A DNA stretch of 64,000 nucleotides from Sphingomonas kyeonggiensis (GCF_030812785.1 NZ_JAUSTJ010000003.1:186001-250000); one strand, 5' to 3'. Positions 16,554 to 25,057 are shown, counted from the first letter of the stretch. The notes: generated by a model from the letters alone, not told the origin. Numbers and translations are program-made.

Positions 16554-18032
16554 TCAAAGGTGGAAGTCGCCCGAGACCAGCGCGATATTGCCGCTCAGCG
16601 CGATAGCGAAATCGGCGACGCCGTTGCCGTCGAGATCGCCATAGATCATCGTCCGCGCGCCCGAATATTCGTAGCGCAGTTCTCCCGCGACGCCGGTGAA
16701 GGCGCCCGTCCCGAGGAAGGCGAAGGCATCGTCGGCGCCCCCGGCGACCGCGTCGATCGCGCTCAGGTCGATCCGGTCGCCTTCCGCCTGGCTGAAGTCG
16801 TAGATCAGGTCGGCGGTGGTGGCCGTGAGCCCGGCGAAATCGCCCGAAGCGAAGCCGAACGTATCGCCACCGCCACCGCCGGTCAGCTGGTCGCGCCCGG
16901 CGCCGCCGATCAGGATGTTCGCGCCCGAATTGCCCGAGAGGCTGTTGTCGAGCGCATTGCCCGTCCCGTCGAGCGCCGCGGTGCCGGTCAGGCTAAGCTG
17001 CTCGAGCTCACTGCCGAGCGTGTAGCTGATGCTCGAATTGACCGCATCGACGCCGCCGCCGGCAGCTTCGACGATGACGTCACCCAGGCTGTCGACCGAA
17101 TAGGTATCGCCGCCTGCACCACCGGACATGAAGTCGTCGCCGGTGCCGCCGTTCAGGACATTGCCGGTGGCGCTGCCGATCAAGATGTCGTTGCCGCCAT
17201 TGCCCTCGATCGCGGTGCTGCCCCAGGGAAGGCCGCCATAGGGATCTGCGCTGACGTCGAACACATCGTCATAGTCGGAGCCGAGCACGGTCTGGATGTG
17301 CTCGATGCTGGTGAGCGTGATCCCGCCGATCGTCGCGGAGCTGCCGCCAAGCACCGCGGTGAAATCGGCCGTGACGCCCGAGGTGGCGGCGGTGAAGACG
17401 AGGCGTACCGAATCGATTCCGCTGCCGCCGTCGAGCGTGTCGTTCACGCCGCCGCCGAGCAGATCGTCGCCATCCAGGCCGTAGAGGAGATCGGCTTCGC
17501 TGTCGCCATTGCCGGTGTAGGAAAAGCCCTCGAGCCAGTCGCGGCCGGCGCCGCCGATCAGCACATCGCTGCCCGACCAGCCGTAGAGCGAGGTGCTGCT
17601 CCCGGCCAGGCTGCCGGTGGTGAATGTATCGTTATAGGCCGAGCCATAGATGGTGCCGAGCCTCTCCATATTGGTGATCGCGGCGCCGGCGACGGTGATC
17701 GAGCCTCCGGTCCAGATCGCGCTGAAGTCTATCGTCAGCGCCGAGGTGGCGTTCTGGTAATTGCCGTTGAGCCGATCGGTGCCCGATCCGCCGTCGACCA
17801 GGTCGCCGGCGCCGGCGGTGATCGTGTCGTCGCCATTCTCGCCATAGAGCCGGTCGTAGCTGTTCTCGAAGAGCGGGCCGCTGACGATCGTGTCGTTGCC
17901 GTCCCCGCCGCGAATGAGGTCTGCGCCGGCGCCGCCATCTAGCGTATCATTGCCGCCCAGACCGTAGATCGTGTCGCCGCTGCTCGATCCGGTGATGTAA
18001 TCGGTGCCGCTGGTGCCAGTATAAGTGGGCAT
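16554..18032 (-). CDS. RTX (hemolysin-type calcium-binding repeat) secreted protein
   Basis: The 492-residue protein carries repeated glycine/aspartate nonapeptides, for example GGNDTLDGGAGADLIRGGDG near the N-terminus and GGAGRDQLTGGGGGDTFGF near residue 400. They alternate with VxTSxEh-type segments. The C-terminal 90 residues resemble the serralysin-type secretion and calcium-binding end (DLIYDFSQAEGDRIDLS ... FAIALSG). There is no N-terminal signal peptide, which fits type I secretion, but no ABC/MFP secretion genes are nearby. I chose the ATG at MPTYTG because AAGGGG lies 7 bases before it; an ATG 6 bases upstream is too close to that site. Confidence 0.85.
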   Translation of the reverse strand: MPTYTGTSGTDYITGSSSGDTIYGLGGNDTLDGGAGADLIRGGDGNDTIVSGPLFENSYDRLYGENGDDTITAGAGDLVDGGSGTDRLNGNYQNATSALTIDFSAIWTGGSITVAGAAITNMERLGTIYGSAYNDTFTTGSLAGSSTSLYGWSGSDVLIGGAGRDWLEGFSYTGNGDSEADLLYGLDGDDLLGGGVNDTLDGGSGIDSVRLVFTAATSGVTADFTAVLGGSSATIGGITLTSIEHIQTVLGSDYDDVFDVSADPYGGLPWGSTAIEGNGGNDILIGSATGNVLNGGTGDDFMSGGAGGDTYSVDSLGDVIVEAAGGGVDAVNSSISYTLGSELEQLSLTGTAALDGTGNALDNSLSGNSGANILIGGAGRDQLTGGGGGDTFGFASGDFAGLTATTADLIYDFSQAEGDRIDLSAIDAVAGGADDAFAFLGTGAFTGVAGELRYEYSGARTMIYGDLDGNGVADFAIALSGNIALVSGDFHL

Positions 18033-18063
18033 TGTCATTCCCCTTATGCCGCAGCGCGAGAAC

Positions 18064-18112
18064 ATCGCGCATGCTTCGCGATGAAATAGATCGATTCAAA
18101 AGATGAATCGAT
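18064..18112 (-). promoter_or_regulatory. Paired inverted repeats upstream of the RTX gene
   Basis: ATCGATTCA and TGAATCGAT are perfect 9-bp arms with a 5-base loop (18090-18112). A second dyad ATCGCG/CGCGAT lies at 18064-18082. Both are 30-80 bases upstream of the RTX start in a locally A/T-richer stretch, where an operator would be expected. The binding protein is unknown. Confidence 0.45.
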
Positions 18113-18247
18113 GATGACAATGGCGTCGTTACCTTTGCGGAAACTATTGGCTATCACTGATCCATGTTGGAAAGGGGTTCGCGGCCGGTCGGCTTGTCGT
18201 GCATTGCTGCCCTTTCGCGGCAGATCGCGCCAGCCCGCCGCAGCCCC

Positions 18248-18817
18248 TCAATCCTGCAGACGCAGCGCCACGTCGCTCATGAACCGCGCATCGTCGCCCG
18301 CCGCCAGCCACGGCGCCTCGGCGGCGATCGCGCCGAGCATGTCGGCCAGCGGGTCGAGCTCGTTCTTGGCGTAATTGCCCAGCACATAGCCGTGCACCCG
18401 GTCCTTGTGCCCGGGATGGCCGATGCCGATCCGCACCCGGCGGAAATCCGGTCCCAGATGCTTGTCGGTCGAGCGCAGGCCGTTGTGCCCCGCGGTGCCG
18501 CCGCCGCGCTTCACCTTGACCTTCATCGGCACCAGATCGAGCTCGTCATGGAACAGGGTCACGTCTTCCGGCGTCAGCTTGTAGAAGTCCATCGCCGCGC
18601 GCACCGAACGGCCGCTCTCGTTCATGAAGGTGCCTGGCTTGAGCAGGATCACCTTCTGCGTCCCGATCCGGCCCTCGCGGGTCCAGCCCTGGAACTGCTT
18701 CTTCTCGGGCGTGAAGCCATAGGTCTCGGCAATGGCGTCCACCGCCATGAAGCCCACATTGTGCCGGTGCATCGCATATTGCGGGCCCGGATTGCCCAGG
18801 CCGACCCACAGCTGCAT
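18248..18817 (-). CDS. pth: Peptidyl-tRNA hydrolase
   Basis: Cytoplasmic enzyme that releases peptides from prematurely dropped peptidyl-tRNA. The 189-residue product shows WVGLGNPGPQYAMHRHNVGF (Asn9, catalytic His19), KPGTFMNESGRSV, FHDELDL and GGGTAGHNGLRS, all diagnostic of bacterial Pth. It is downstream of rplY on the same strand, a pairing seen in many bacteria, with a terminator-like hairpin between them. Confidence 0.97.
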   Translation of the reverse strand: MQLWVGLGNPGPQYAMHRHNVGFMAVDAIAETYGFTPEKKQFQGWTREGRIGTQKVILLKPGTFMNESGRSVRAAMDFYKLTPEDVTLFHDELDLVPMKVKVKRGGGTAGHNGLRSTDKHLGPDFRRVRIGIGHPGHKDRVHGYVLGNYAKNELDPLADMLGAIAAEAPWLAAGDDARFMSDVALRLQD

Positions 18818-18836
18818 CTCAAATCCTGCTCAAACG

Positions 18837-18875
18837 AAAATCGCCTCCGCACCTAGGGCGCGGAGGCGATTTTTT
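18837..18875 (-). terminator. Intrinsic terminator-like hairpin between rplY and pth
   Basis: A 14-bp perfect stem AAAATCGCCTCCGC / GCGGAGGCGATTTT has a 9-base loop. It can act on the minus strand 25 bases after the rplY stop, where the T run is 4 long, and on the plus strand, where T runs 6 long. It probably reduces read-through from rplY into pth. Confidence 0.8.
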
Positions 18876-18899
18876 GAACCGGTAAGTTCGAGGGGGCGA

Positions 18900-19517
18900 T
18901 TACTCGCCGGCTTCCTCGCCTTCGGCTTCGGTCTGGGTCGTGTCGCCTTCGCTCGACTTGAGCGCCGACGGAGCAACCACGGTCGCGATGGTGAAGTCGC
19001 GGTCGGTGATCGCCGAGGTCGCGCCCTTCGGCAGGGTCACTGCCGAGATGTGCAGCGAATCGCCGACTTCGAGGCCCTTGAGCGAGATGGTGATCTCGCT
19101 GGGGATCTCGGCGGCGTCGACGACCAGGTCGAGCTCGTGACGGACGACGTTCAGCACGCCACCGCGCTTCAGGCCCGGAGCGAGCTCTTCGTCAGCGAAG
19201 ACGATCGGCACGTTCACGTGCACGGTCGCGTGCTCGCTGATGCGCAGGAAGTCGGCGTGCACCGGACGATCGGTGACGGGGTCGAAAGCCACGTCCTTGG
19301 GCAGGGTGCGCTCACCATTGATCATGATGATCGAATTGAAGAAGTGCCCGGTCATCAGCAGACGATAGAGCTCGCGCTCCTCGACGTGGATGCTCTTCGG
19401 ATCCTGCTTGTTGCCGTAGATCACGGCGGGGACGCGGCCATTACGACGAAGCTCGCGGGAGGCTCCCTTGCCAACCTGCTCGCGCGTCTCGGCCGACAGC
19501 GTAAGCGTATCGCTCAT
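18900..19517 (-). CDS. rplY: 50S ribosomal protein L25 (long Ctc/TL5 form)
   Basis: Binds 5S rRNA in the large ribosomal subunit. The 205-residue product is the two-domain Ctc form: an N-terminal L25 beta-barrel (RELRRNGRVPAVIYGNKQDP) and a C-terminal TL5 domain (GGVLNVVRHELDL, EIPSEITISLKGLEVGD), with an acidic Glu/Ala tail. The start MSDTLTLSAETRE matches the family; an in-frame ATG four codons earlier is less likely. Confidence 0.96.
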   Translation of the reverse strand: MSDTLTLSAETREQVGKGASRELRRNGRVPAVIYGNKQDPKSIHVEERELYRLLMTGHFFNSIIMINGERTLPKDVAFDPVTDRPVHADFLRISEHATVHVNVPIVFADEELAPGLKRGGVLNVVRHELDLVVDAAEIPSEITISLKGLEVGDSLHISAVTLPKGATSAITDRDFTIATVVAPSALKSSEGDTTQTEAEGEEAGE

Positions 19518-19666
19518 GTGTCGTTCCAATCAGCTAAAGTTAGTTCGATCCGGCCAGGCCTCCAGGGATGACCCTGGCACGGAAGGCGCGCGCATAACGG
19601 GGGAAGGCGGGAAAAGCAAGGTTGTGTGCAGGCGAATGCAAACATGTGTCGGCAAACGCCAACATT

Positions 19667-19774
19667 CGTCATCCCCGCGAAAGCGGGGACCCATCTCCCG
19701 GACCATCCCCGGACACTCCGGCCGTATTTGTTTGCACGTGCAGGAGATGGGCCCCCGCTTTCGCGGGGGTGACG
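19667..19774. repeat. REP-like inverted repeat, family C copy 1
   Basis: Two 32-bp arms with core CCCCGCGAAAGCGGGG match with two mismatches and flank about 44 bases. The element lies between the rplY promoter region and the SRPBCC gene end. A related copy is at 56503-56604. Confidence 0.88.
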
Positions 19775-19780
19775 ATGGAT

Positions 19781-20263
19781 TCAGACGATTTCCTCGAGAA
19801 AGTCATCCAGCTTCTCGAAGCTCTGGCTCCAGCCTTCGCGCATGCCCGAAAGCGCGGGCAGCAGCTCATCACTCGCCTGCAGCACCACCGTTGTCATGTG
19901 CATCTGCGTGCCGCCGCCGGGGGCGTCGGTGAATTCCATCCGGGTGCGGTGCTCGATGCCCCAGCTGCCGTCCGGCGCACCGAAGGCGCGAAGAACCATG
20001 ACCAGAGTGTCCGGACGATCGACCACTTCATACTCGCCATGCACTTCGTTGATCCCGTACGGCTCGGGCCCGCGCATATCGAGGCGGATCCTGCCGCCCG
20101 GCCGCGCCTCGCTCTCGGCGAAGGGCACGTCGAAATGGTGCGGACCCCACCAGCGGGCGAGATGCTCGGCCTTGGTCATGCAGTCGAACACCAGGTCGCG
20201 CGGCGCGGCAAAGGTGCGGTCGATGGTCACTTCATAGCCGGCACCGAGTTCCGTCGTGGTCAT
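19781..20263 (-). CDS. SRPBCC (AHSA1-like) domain protein
   Basis: The 160-residue START/Bet v1-fold protein has the AHSA1 family pattern: FAAPRDLVFDCMTKAEHLARWWGP near residues 18-41 and EGWSQSFEKLDDFLEE at the C-terminus. Such proteins bind hydrophobic ligands in the cytoplasm. Its start overlaps the stop of the ArsR gene by four bases (ATGA), so the two are cotranscribed and translationally coupled. ArsR plus SRPBCC pairs are common, but the ligand is not known. Confidence 0.85.
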   Translation of the reverse strand: MTTTELGAGYEVTIDRTFAAPRDLVFDCMTKAEHLARWWGPHHFDVPFAESEARPGGRIRLDMRGPEPYGINEVHGEYEVVDRPDTLVMVLRAFGAPDGSWGIEHRTRMEFTDAPGGGTQMHMTTVVLQASDELLPALSGMREGWSQSFEKLDDFLEEIV

Positions 20264-20595
20264 TTGCTCTCTCCATTCTTCTTCTGCAGTTCATCGAGAT
20301 AGGCGTCGAGGTCGTCGAACTTGGCGTCCCAGAAGCGGCGATATTCGGCGATCCAGTCGCTCGCGGCCTTGAGCGCCGCCGGCTCCAGCTTGGCGGGGCG
20401 CTGCTGCGCGACCCTGCTGCGCGAGATCAGCCCGGCATGCTCGAGCACCTTGAGGTGCTTGGTCACCGCCGGCCCGCTCATCGCAAAGGGCTGGGCGAGC
20501 TCGCCCACTGTGGTTTCGCCCAGCGCCAGCCGCGCCAGGATCGCGCGGCGAGTGGGGTCGGCAAGGGCGGCGAAGGTGTTGCTCAGGGCGTCCAT
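20260..20595 (-). CDS. ArsR-family transcriptional regulator (metal-site-less type)
   Basis: The 111-residue winged-helix protein contains the ArsR signature DPTRRAILARLALGETTVGELA, then MSGPAVTKHLKVLEHAGLIS as recognition helix and turn. It has no cysteine or CxC metal motif, and its C-terminal helix FWDAKFDDLDAYLDELQKK matches the group paired with SRPBCC proteins. It is the first gene of a two-gene unit, and a large palindrome overlaps its promoter, which suggests autoregulation. Confidence 0.9.
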   Translation of the reverse strand: MDALSNTFAALADPTRRAILARLALGETTVGELAQPFAMSGPAVTKHLKVLEHAGLISRSRVAQQRPAKLEPAALKAASDWIAEYRRFWDAKFDDLDAYLDELQKKNGESK

Positions 20596-20596
20596 A

Positions 20597-20630
20597 TATA
20601 ACTCATAGGTTATTTAACCGAAGAGTTATA
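20597..20630 (-). promoter_or_regulatory. 34-bp palindromic ArsR operator overlapping the promoter
   Basis: Outer arms TATAACTC/GAGTTATA and a central GGTTATTTAACC form a nested, near-perfect palindrome. Only the two symmetric 3-base linkers do not pair. It begins 2 bases upstream of the arsR start codon and covers the likely -10 box (TATAAC on the minus strand). A TTGACA -35 box lies at 20646-20651, 15 bp from it. Confidence 0.8.
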
Positions 20631-20694
20631 TTAAGCCCGGGGCAATGTCAATCCGGCGCCACCTTAGCTACCTTAGGTGTCCGCTGCTTCTGCT

Positions 20695-20722
20695 CGTCAT
20701 CCCGGCTTTCGTCGGGATGACG
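20695..20722. repeat. Single palindrome, family D
   Basis: Arms CGTCATCCCG/CGGGATGACG are perfect over 10 bp with an 8-base loop. It is a half-size relative of the element at 28563-28646. It stands just after the stop of the TraB/GumN gene on the minus strand and may serve as its terminator. Confidence 0.8.
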
Positions 20723-20736
20723 GTCGTGGGTTGGCC

Positions 20737-21636
20737 TCAGTACCGAACCCGCTCGACCTTCAGCCCACGCTTGGCCAGCTCGGCCTGCACGCTCTCGCTG
20801 CCCGCCAGGTGCCCGGCGCCGACGGCCAGGAACACCGTGCCAGGCTGTTGCATTCGCTTGGAAATCCAGCCGGCCCAGTTGCGGTTGCGGTTGACCAGCA
20901 GCGCCTGGCTCACCTCGGGGGCGGAGGCCATGTCGGCATTGACCAGCCTCGCCAGCCCCTCGGCATCGCCCTTGCGCCAGGCAGTGACGGCCTGGTCGAT
21001 CTTGCTGCCGGCCTGGGGCAGGTCGTCGATCGTCTCGATCAGCAGCTTGCGCTGGGCGGGCAGGGGCAGGGCGTCGAAATAGCCGAGTTGCTGCCGCGCG
21101 GTCTCCAGCCCCTCGATCTTCTTGCCCGCGGCCTTGGCGGCGTTGGTCAGGGTCAGCTCTGCGCCCTGCTTGTCGTCATATCCCAGCTGCTTGAGCGGCA
21201 TCACCGACAGCAAGGTGGCGGCCAGCCAGGGCTCGGCCCGGTCGAGCGAATCGGGCGCCATGCCATATTCGGGCAAGGCCGCGCGCATCTTCGCTGCCTC
21301 TGCGGCAGGCAGCTGCTCGGTCAGCGGCGGGCCAGCGGCGGCGGTGCCCAGCTCGGCGACGATCTGCTGCATCTCGGCATCGGGCGGCAGCACCAGCTCG
21401 AGCACCAAAGTGTCGGAGGCATCGAAGGCCTTCCTGATCCCGTCGTCGAACCAGCTGAGCCCGGGCTTGAGCACATGGACGGTACCGAACAGGTAGATGG
21501 TGGTGTCGGCGTCCTTGACCACCCACAGGGCCGGGTCGGCCTTCTCGGCCGGCGCGGCAGGCTTCTGCCCGCAGCCCCAGAGGGTCAGCGCGGCGAGGGC
21601 GGGCATCAGGCGGCGGATCATCGGGCGTGCGATCAT
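20737..21636 (-). CDS. TraB/GumN-family lipoprotein
   Basis: The 299-residue protein has a lipobox-like end (LWGC, Cys22) after a basic N-terminus and hydrophobic core. It has the TraB/GumN/PrgY layout: first GX2H motif in YLFGTVHVLKPGLSW, acidic LELVLPP, and the final GAGHLAGSESV near the C-terminus. These two His motifs are thought to form a metallopeptidase-like centre of Tiki type; the function in bacteria is largely open. Other in-frame starts (MIRRLM, 15 bases on) are possible since no clear ribosome site is visible. It is divergent from glyQ. Confidence 0.83.
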   Translation of the reverse strand: MIARPMIRRLMPALAALTLWGCGQKPAAPAEKADPALWVVKDADTTIYLFGTVHVLKPGLSWFDDGIRKAFDASDTLVLELVLPPDAEMQQIVAELGTAAAGPPLTEQLPAAEAAKMRAALPEYGMAPDSLDRAEPWLAATLLSVMPLKQLGYDDKQGAELTLTNAAKAAGKKIEGLETARQQLGYFDALPLPAQRKLLIETIDDLPQAGSKIDQAVTAWRKGDAEGLARLVNADMASAPEVSQALLVNRNRNWAGWISKRMQQPGTVFLAVGAGHLAGSESVQAELAKRGLKVERVRY

Positions 21637-21729
21637 CCCCGCTGGGTAGCCGCGAACCGCCGATCGATCCAGAGTCGCGGCGGTGCGGCATTGACCGGTT
21701 GGAGAGGAGACGCCAAAGCGCGGGGCACT

Positions 21730-22623
21730 ATGGCAGAGCCCCTCAGCTTCCAGCGCATGATCCTCACGCTCCATGACTATTGGGCGGAGAAGGGCTGCGT
21801 GATCCTCCAGCCCTATGACATGCGCATGGGTGCGGGCACCTTCCACCCGGCGACGACCTTGCGCGCCCTCGGCCCCGAGCCGTGGAACGCCGCCTTCGTC
21901 CAGCCCTGCCGCCGCCCGACCGACGGCCGCTATGGCGAGAACCCGAACCGGCTCCAGCATTACTACCAGTATCAGGTGATCCTGAAGCCGAGCCCGCCCG
22001 ACCTGCAGAACCTGTACCTGGGCTCGCTCGCCGCGATCGGCATCGACTTCACCAGGCACGACATCCGCTTCGTCGAGGACGATTGGGAATCGCCGACGCT
22101 CGGCGCCTGGGGCCTGGGCTGGGAAGTCTGGTGCGACGGCATGGAAGTCACCCAGTTCACCTATTTCCAGCAGATGGGCGGCTTTGACTGCAAGCCCGTC
22201 GCCGGCGAGCTAACCTACGGGCTCGAGCGGCTGGCGATGTACATTCAGAACAAGGACAGCGTCTACGATCTGGCCTTCAACGACCAGGGCGTGACCTATG
22301 GCGACGTGTTTCTCGAGAACGAGAAGCAGATGTCCAAGTACAATTTCGAAGTCGCCGACACCGAGACTTTGTTCGAGGGCTTCCGCAAGGCCGTGGCCGA
22401 ATGCGAGAACTGCCTGAACAACAATGTACCCATCGCCGCCTATGAGCAGGCGATCGAGGCCAGCCACCTGTTCAACTTGCTCCAGGCCCGCGGCGTGATC
22501 TCCGTCGCCGAGCGCCAGGCCTATATCGGCCGCGTGCGCGATCTGGCCAAGGGCAGCTGCGAAGCCTGGATCCAGCACATGACGCCCAGCTGGCAGGCCA
22601 AGTATCCGGAGTGGACGATATGA
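21730..22623 (+). CDS. glyQ: Glycine--tRNA ligase alpha subunit
   Basis: Catalytic-core subunit of the bacterial heterotetrameric (alpha2beta2) glycyl-tRNA synthetase. The 297-residue product carries the family sequences ILTLHDYWAEKGCVILQPYD, MGAGTFHPATTLRALGPEPW and YVQPCRRP-like FVQPCRRPTDGRYGENPNR. The start ATGGCAGAGCCC fits the family length. The partner glyS follows, but separated by a 200-base palindromic element. Confidence 0.97.
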   Translation: MAEPLSFQRMILTLHDYWAEKGCVILQPYDMRMGAGTFHPATTLRALGPEPWNAAFVQPCRRPTDGRYGENPNRLQHYYQYQVILKPSPPDLQNLYLGSLAAIGIDFTRHDIRFVEDDWESPTLGAWGLGWEVWCDGMEVTQFTYFQQMGGFDCKPVAGELTYGLERLAMYIQNKDSVYDLAFNDQGVTYGDVFLENEKQMSKYNFEVADTETLFEGFRKAVAECENCLNNNVPIAAYEQAIEASHLFNLLQARGVISVAERQAYIGRVRDLAKGSCEAWIQHMTPSWQAKYPEWTI

Positions 22624-22626
22624 TGT

Positions 22627-22829
22627 TCACGCGAAGCCGCGAAGGCGCGAAGATTTTGTTTCGCGCAGAGGCGCAGAGGGAAATGCCCGCGAAGCGGCTG
22701 CAAATCGCCCGCGCACAAAGCCTGACGCCTCGCTGGCGCGAGACGGCCCAGCCTGGGCGCTCTCTGCGTCCTCTGCGCCTCTGCGCGCAAAATTCTTCCT
22801 TCCTTCGCGCCTTCGCGCCTTCGCGTGAT
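22627..22829. repeat. Large imperfect palindromic element, family G, between glyQ and glyS
   Basis: The left part (TCACGCGAAGCCGCGAAGG then GCGCAGAGGCGCAGAGG) is mirrored on the right (CCTCTGCGCCTCTGCGC then CCTTCGCGCCTTCGCGTGA). The right arm has extra repeats of CCTTCGCG. The whole is about 200 bases and noncoding. It resembles a small mobile palindrome that has entered the glyQS operon. Confidence 0.85.
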
Positions 22830-22837
22830 GAAAACAA

Positions 22838-25057
22838 ATGACCGAAGATTTCCTCCTCGAGCTCCGCTCTGAAGAAATTCCCGCCCGCATGCAGGAAAAG
22901 GCGCGCGCCGATCTGGCCGCGCTGTTCGAGGCGCGCCTCAATGCGCTCAACCTGCCCTTCGAAAGCATCGAGAGCTACGCCACCCCGCGCCGTCTCGCGC
23001 TGATCGTCCGCGGCGTCGCCGAGATGACCGCGGCGGCGAGCGAGGAGCGCAAGGGCCCGCGCGCCGATGCGCCGGCCCAGGCGATCGAGGGCTTCCTGCG
23101 CTCGACCGGCCTCACCCGCGAGCAGCTCGTCGAGCGTGACGACGGCAAGGGCAACAAGGTGCTGTTCGCCGTGATCGACCGCCCCGGCATCGTCGCCGGA
23201 TCGGTGCTCGCCAGCGCGATCAGCCATGTCATCACCGCCTTCCCCTGGCCCAAGTCGATGCGCTGGGGCGCCGCCTCGGAGACGACCGAGAGCCTGCGCT
23301 GGGTGCGCCCGCTCCAGGGCATCATCGCGCTGCTCGGCGACAAGCTGGTGCCGGTCGAAGTCGCGGGCGTGAAGAGCGCTTCGGTCACCGTCGGCCACCG
23401 CTTCCACCATCCGGGCGGGATCACGATCGGCTCGGCCGCCGATTACATCGAGAAGCTGCGCGCCTGCCACGTGATCGTCGACGGCGCCGAGCGCCGCGCG
23501 ATCATCGCGGTCGGTGCCAAGCTGGCCGCGCAGAAGGCCGGGCTGACGCTGATCGAGGACGAGGGCCTGCTGTTCGAGAATGCCGGTCTCACCGAATGGC
23601 CGATGCCGCTGCTCGGCCGCTTCGACGAGGCGTTCCTCGACGTGCCGCCCGAAGTGATCCAGCTCACCGCCCGCGTGAACCAGAAATATTTCGTCTGCCG
23701 CGACAGCGCCGGCAAGCTCGCCAACGCCTTCGTCTGCGTGGCGAATATCGACGCCGCCGACGGCGGGGAAAAGATCGTCGAGGGCAACCAGAAGGTCCTC
23801 GCGGCGCGCCTTTCCGACGCGCGCTTCTTCTACGAGACCGATCTCAAGACCCGGCTCGAGGACCTCACCCCCAAGCTCGAGAAGATCGTCTTCCACGAGA
23901 AGCTGGGCACGGTCGCCGACAAGGTCGCCCGCGTCGGCATGGCCGCGCATTCGCTGATGGGGCATGTGATCGCGCCCGAGGACGACGCCTTGAGCGCCGA
24001 GGCTGCGCAGGCCGCAGCCCTGTCCAAGGCGGATCTCGTCACCGGCATGGTCGGCGAGTTCCCCGAGCTCCAGGGCCTGATGGGCAGCTATTATGCCGGC
24101 GCCCAGGGTGCCTCCGCGAATGTCGCGCTTGCCATTCGCGACCAGTACAAGCCGGCGGGGCAGAGCGATGCCCTGCCGGAGGGGCCCGTTGCGGTCGCGG
24201 TGAGCATCGCGGACAAGCTCGACAGCATCGCATCCTTCTTCCTCGCCGGCATGCCGCCCAGCGGGTCACGCGATCCCTTCGCGCTCCGTCGCGCGGCGCT
24301 GGGCGTGATCCGCATGATCATTGCGAACAACCTGCGCTTCAGCGTTAGCGCGCTGGCGGGCAATTGCGCGGAGAGCCTGGTCCTCCAGCTCGCCTCGGGC
24401 GAGCGCGACGTCCATGCGGCGGCCGAGGCACTGCGCGGGAGCTCGCCCCCGCTCACGGGGCATGGGGCACGGCTAGATGCGCTCCTCGCGGGCGTGAATG
24501 CGAAGCAGGGCGGATATCTGGCCTCGTTCGAGGAACTCCGCGGCGCCGTCCGTGACTTCTTCGCCGACCGCCTCAAGGTCCAGCAGAAGGAAGCCGGCGT
24601 CCGTCACGACCTGATCGATGCGGTGTTCGCGCTGGGCGGCGAGGACGATCTCGTCCGCTTGCTCGCCCGGGTGAAGGCGCTCCAGTCCTTCGTCACCTCG
24701 GAGGACGGCAGGAACCTGCTCGCCGGCTACAAGCGCGCCGCCAATATCCTCAAGAAGGAGAGCTGGGCGCCGGGCGAGGTCGCGGACAACGAGATCTACG
24801 AGGCCGAGCCGGCCGAGGCCGCACTGCGCGAGGCGCTCGATGCCGCCGAGCCCAAGGCGGAGGCGGCGGTCGAGGCCGAGGACTACGAAGCGGCGATGGC
24901 CGCGCTCGCCTCGCTCCGCGCGCCGATCGACACGTTCTTCGACGATGTCACCGTGGTCGATCCGGACGAGTTCAAGCGCGAGATGCGCCTGGGCCTGCTC
25001 GCCCGCATCCGCGACGCCGTGAACAACGTCGCCGACTTCTCGAAGATCGAAGGCTGA
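22838..25057 (+). CDS. glyS: Glycine--tRNA ligase beta subunit
   Basis: The tRNA-binding subunit of bacterial GlyRS. The 739-residue product begins DFLLELRSEEIPARM, has the central HD-like part, and ends in an anticodon-binding region (LASLRAPIDTFFDDVTV, then NNVADFSKIEG). Length is a little above the usual 690 because of an Ala/Glu-rich stretch near residues 655-690. No good ribosome site precedes the ATG; the upstream bases belong to the palindromic element. Confidence 0.96.
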   Translation: MTEDFLLELRSEEIPARMQEKARADLAALFEARLNALNLPFESIESYATPRRLALIVRGVAEMTAAASEERKGPRADAPAQAIEGFLRSTGLTREQLVERDDGKGNKVLFAVIDRPGIVAGSVLASAISHVITAFPWPKSMRWGAASETTESLRWVRPLQGIIALLGDKLVPVEVAGVKSASVTVGHRFHHPGGITIGSAADYIEKLRACHVIVDGAERRAIIAVGAKLAAQKAGLTLIEDEGLLFENAGLTEWPMPLLGRFDEAFLDVPPEVIQLTARVNQKYFVCRDSAGKLANAFVCVANIDAADGGEKIVEGNQKVLAARLSDARFFYETDLKTRLEDLTPKLEKIVFHEKLGTVADKVARVGMAAHSLMGHVIAPEDDALSAEAAQAAALSKADLVTGMVGEFPELQGLMGSYYAGAQGASANVALAIRDQYKPAGQSDALPEGPVAVAVSIADKLDSIASFFLAGMPPSGSRDPFALRRAALGVIRMIIANNLRFSVSALAGNCAESLVLQLASGERDVHAAAEALRGSSPPLTGHGARLDALLAGVNAKQGGYLASFEELRGAVRDFFADRLKVQQKEAGVRHDLIDAVFALGGEDDLVRLLARVKALQSFVTSEDGRNLLAGYKRAANILKKESWAPGEVADNEIYEAEPAEAALREALDAAEPKAEAAVEAEDYEAAMAALASLRAPIDTFFDDVTVVDPDEFKREMRLGLLARIRDAVNNVADFSKIEG

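Noticed and set aside
16554..18032. Short tandem repeats that might suggest a CRISPR or satellite array
   Set aside because: The repeats are degenerate, in frame, and encode RTX nonapeptides; there are no identical direct repeats with unique spacers.
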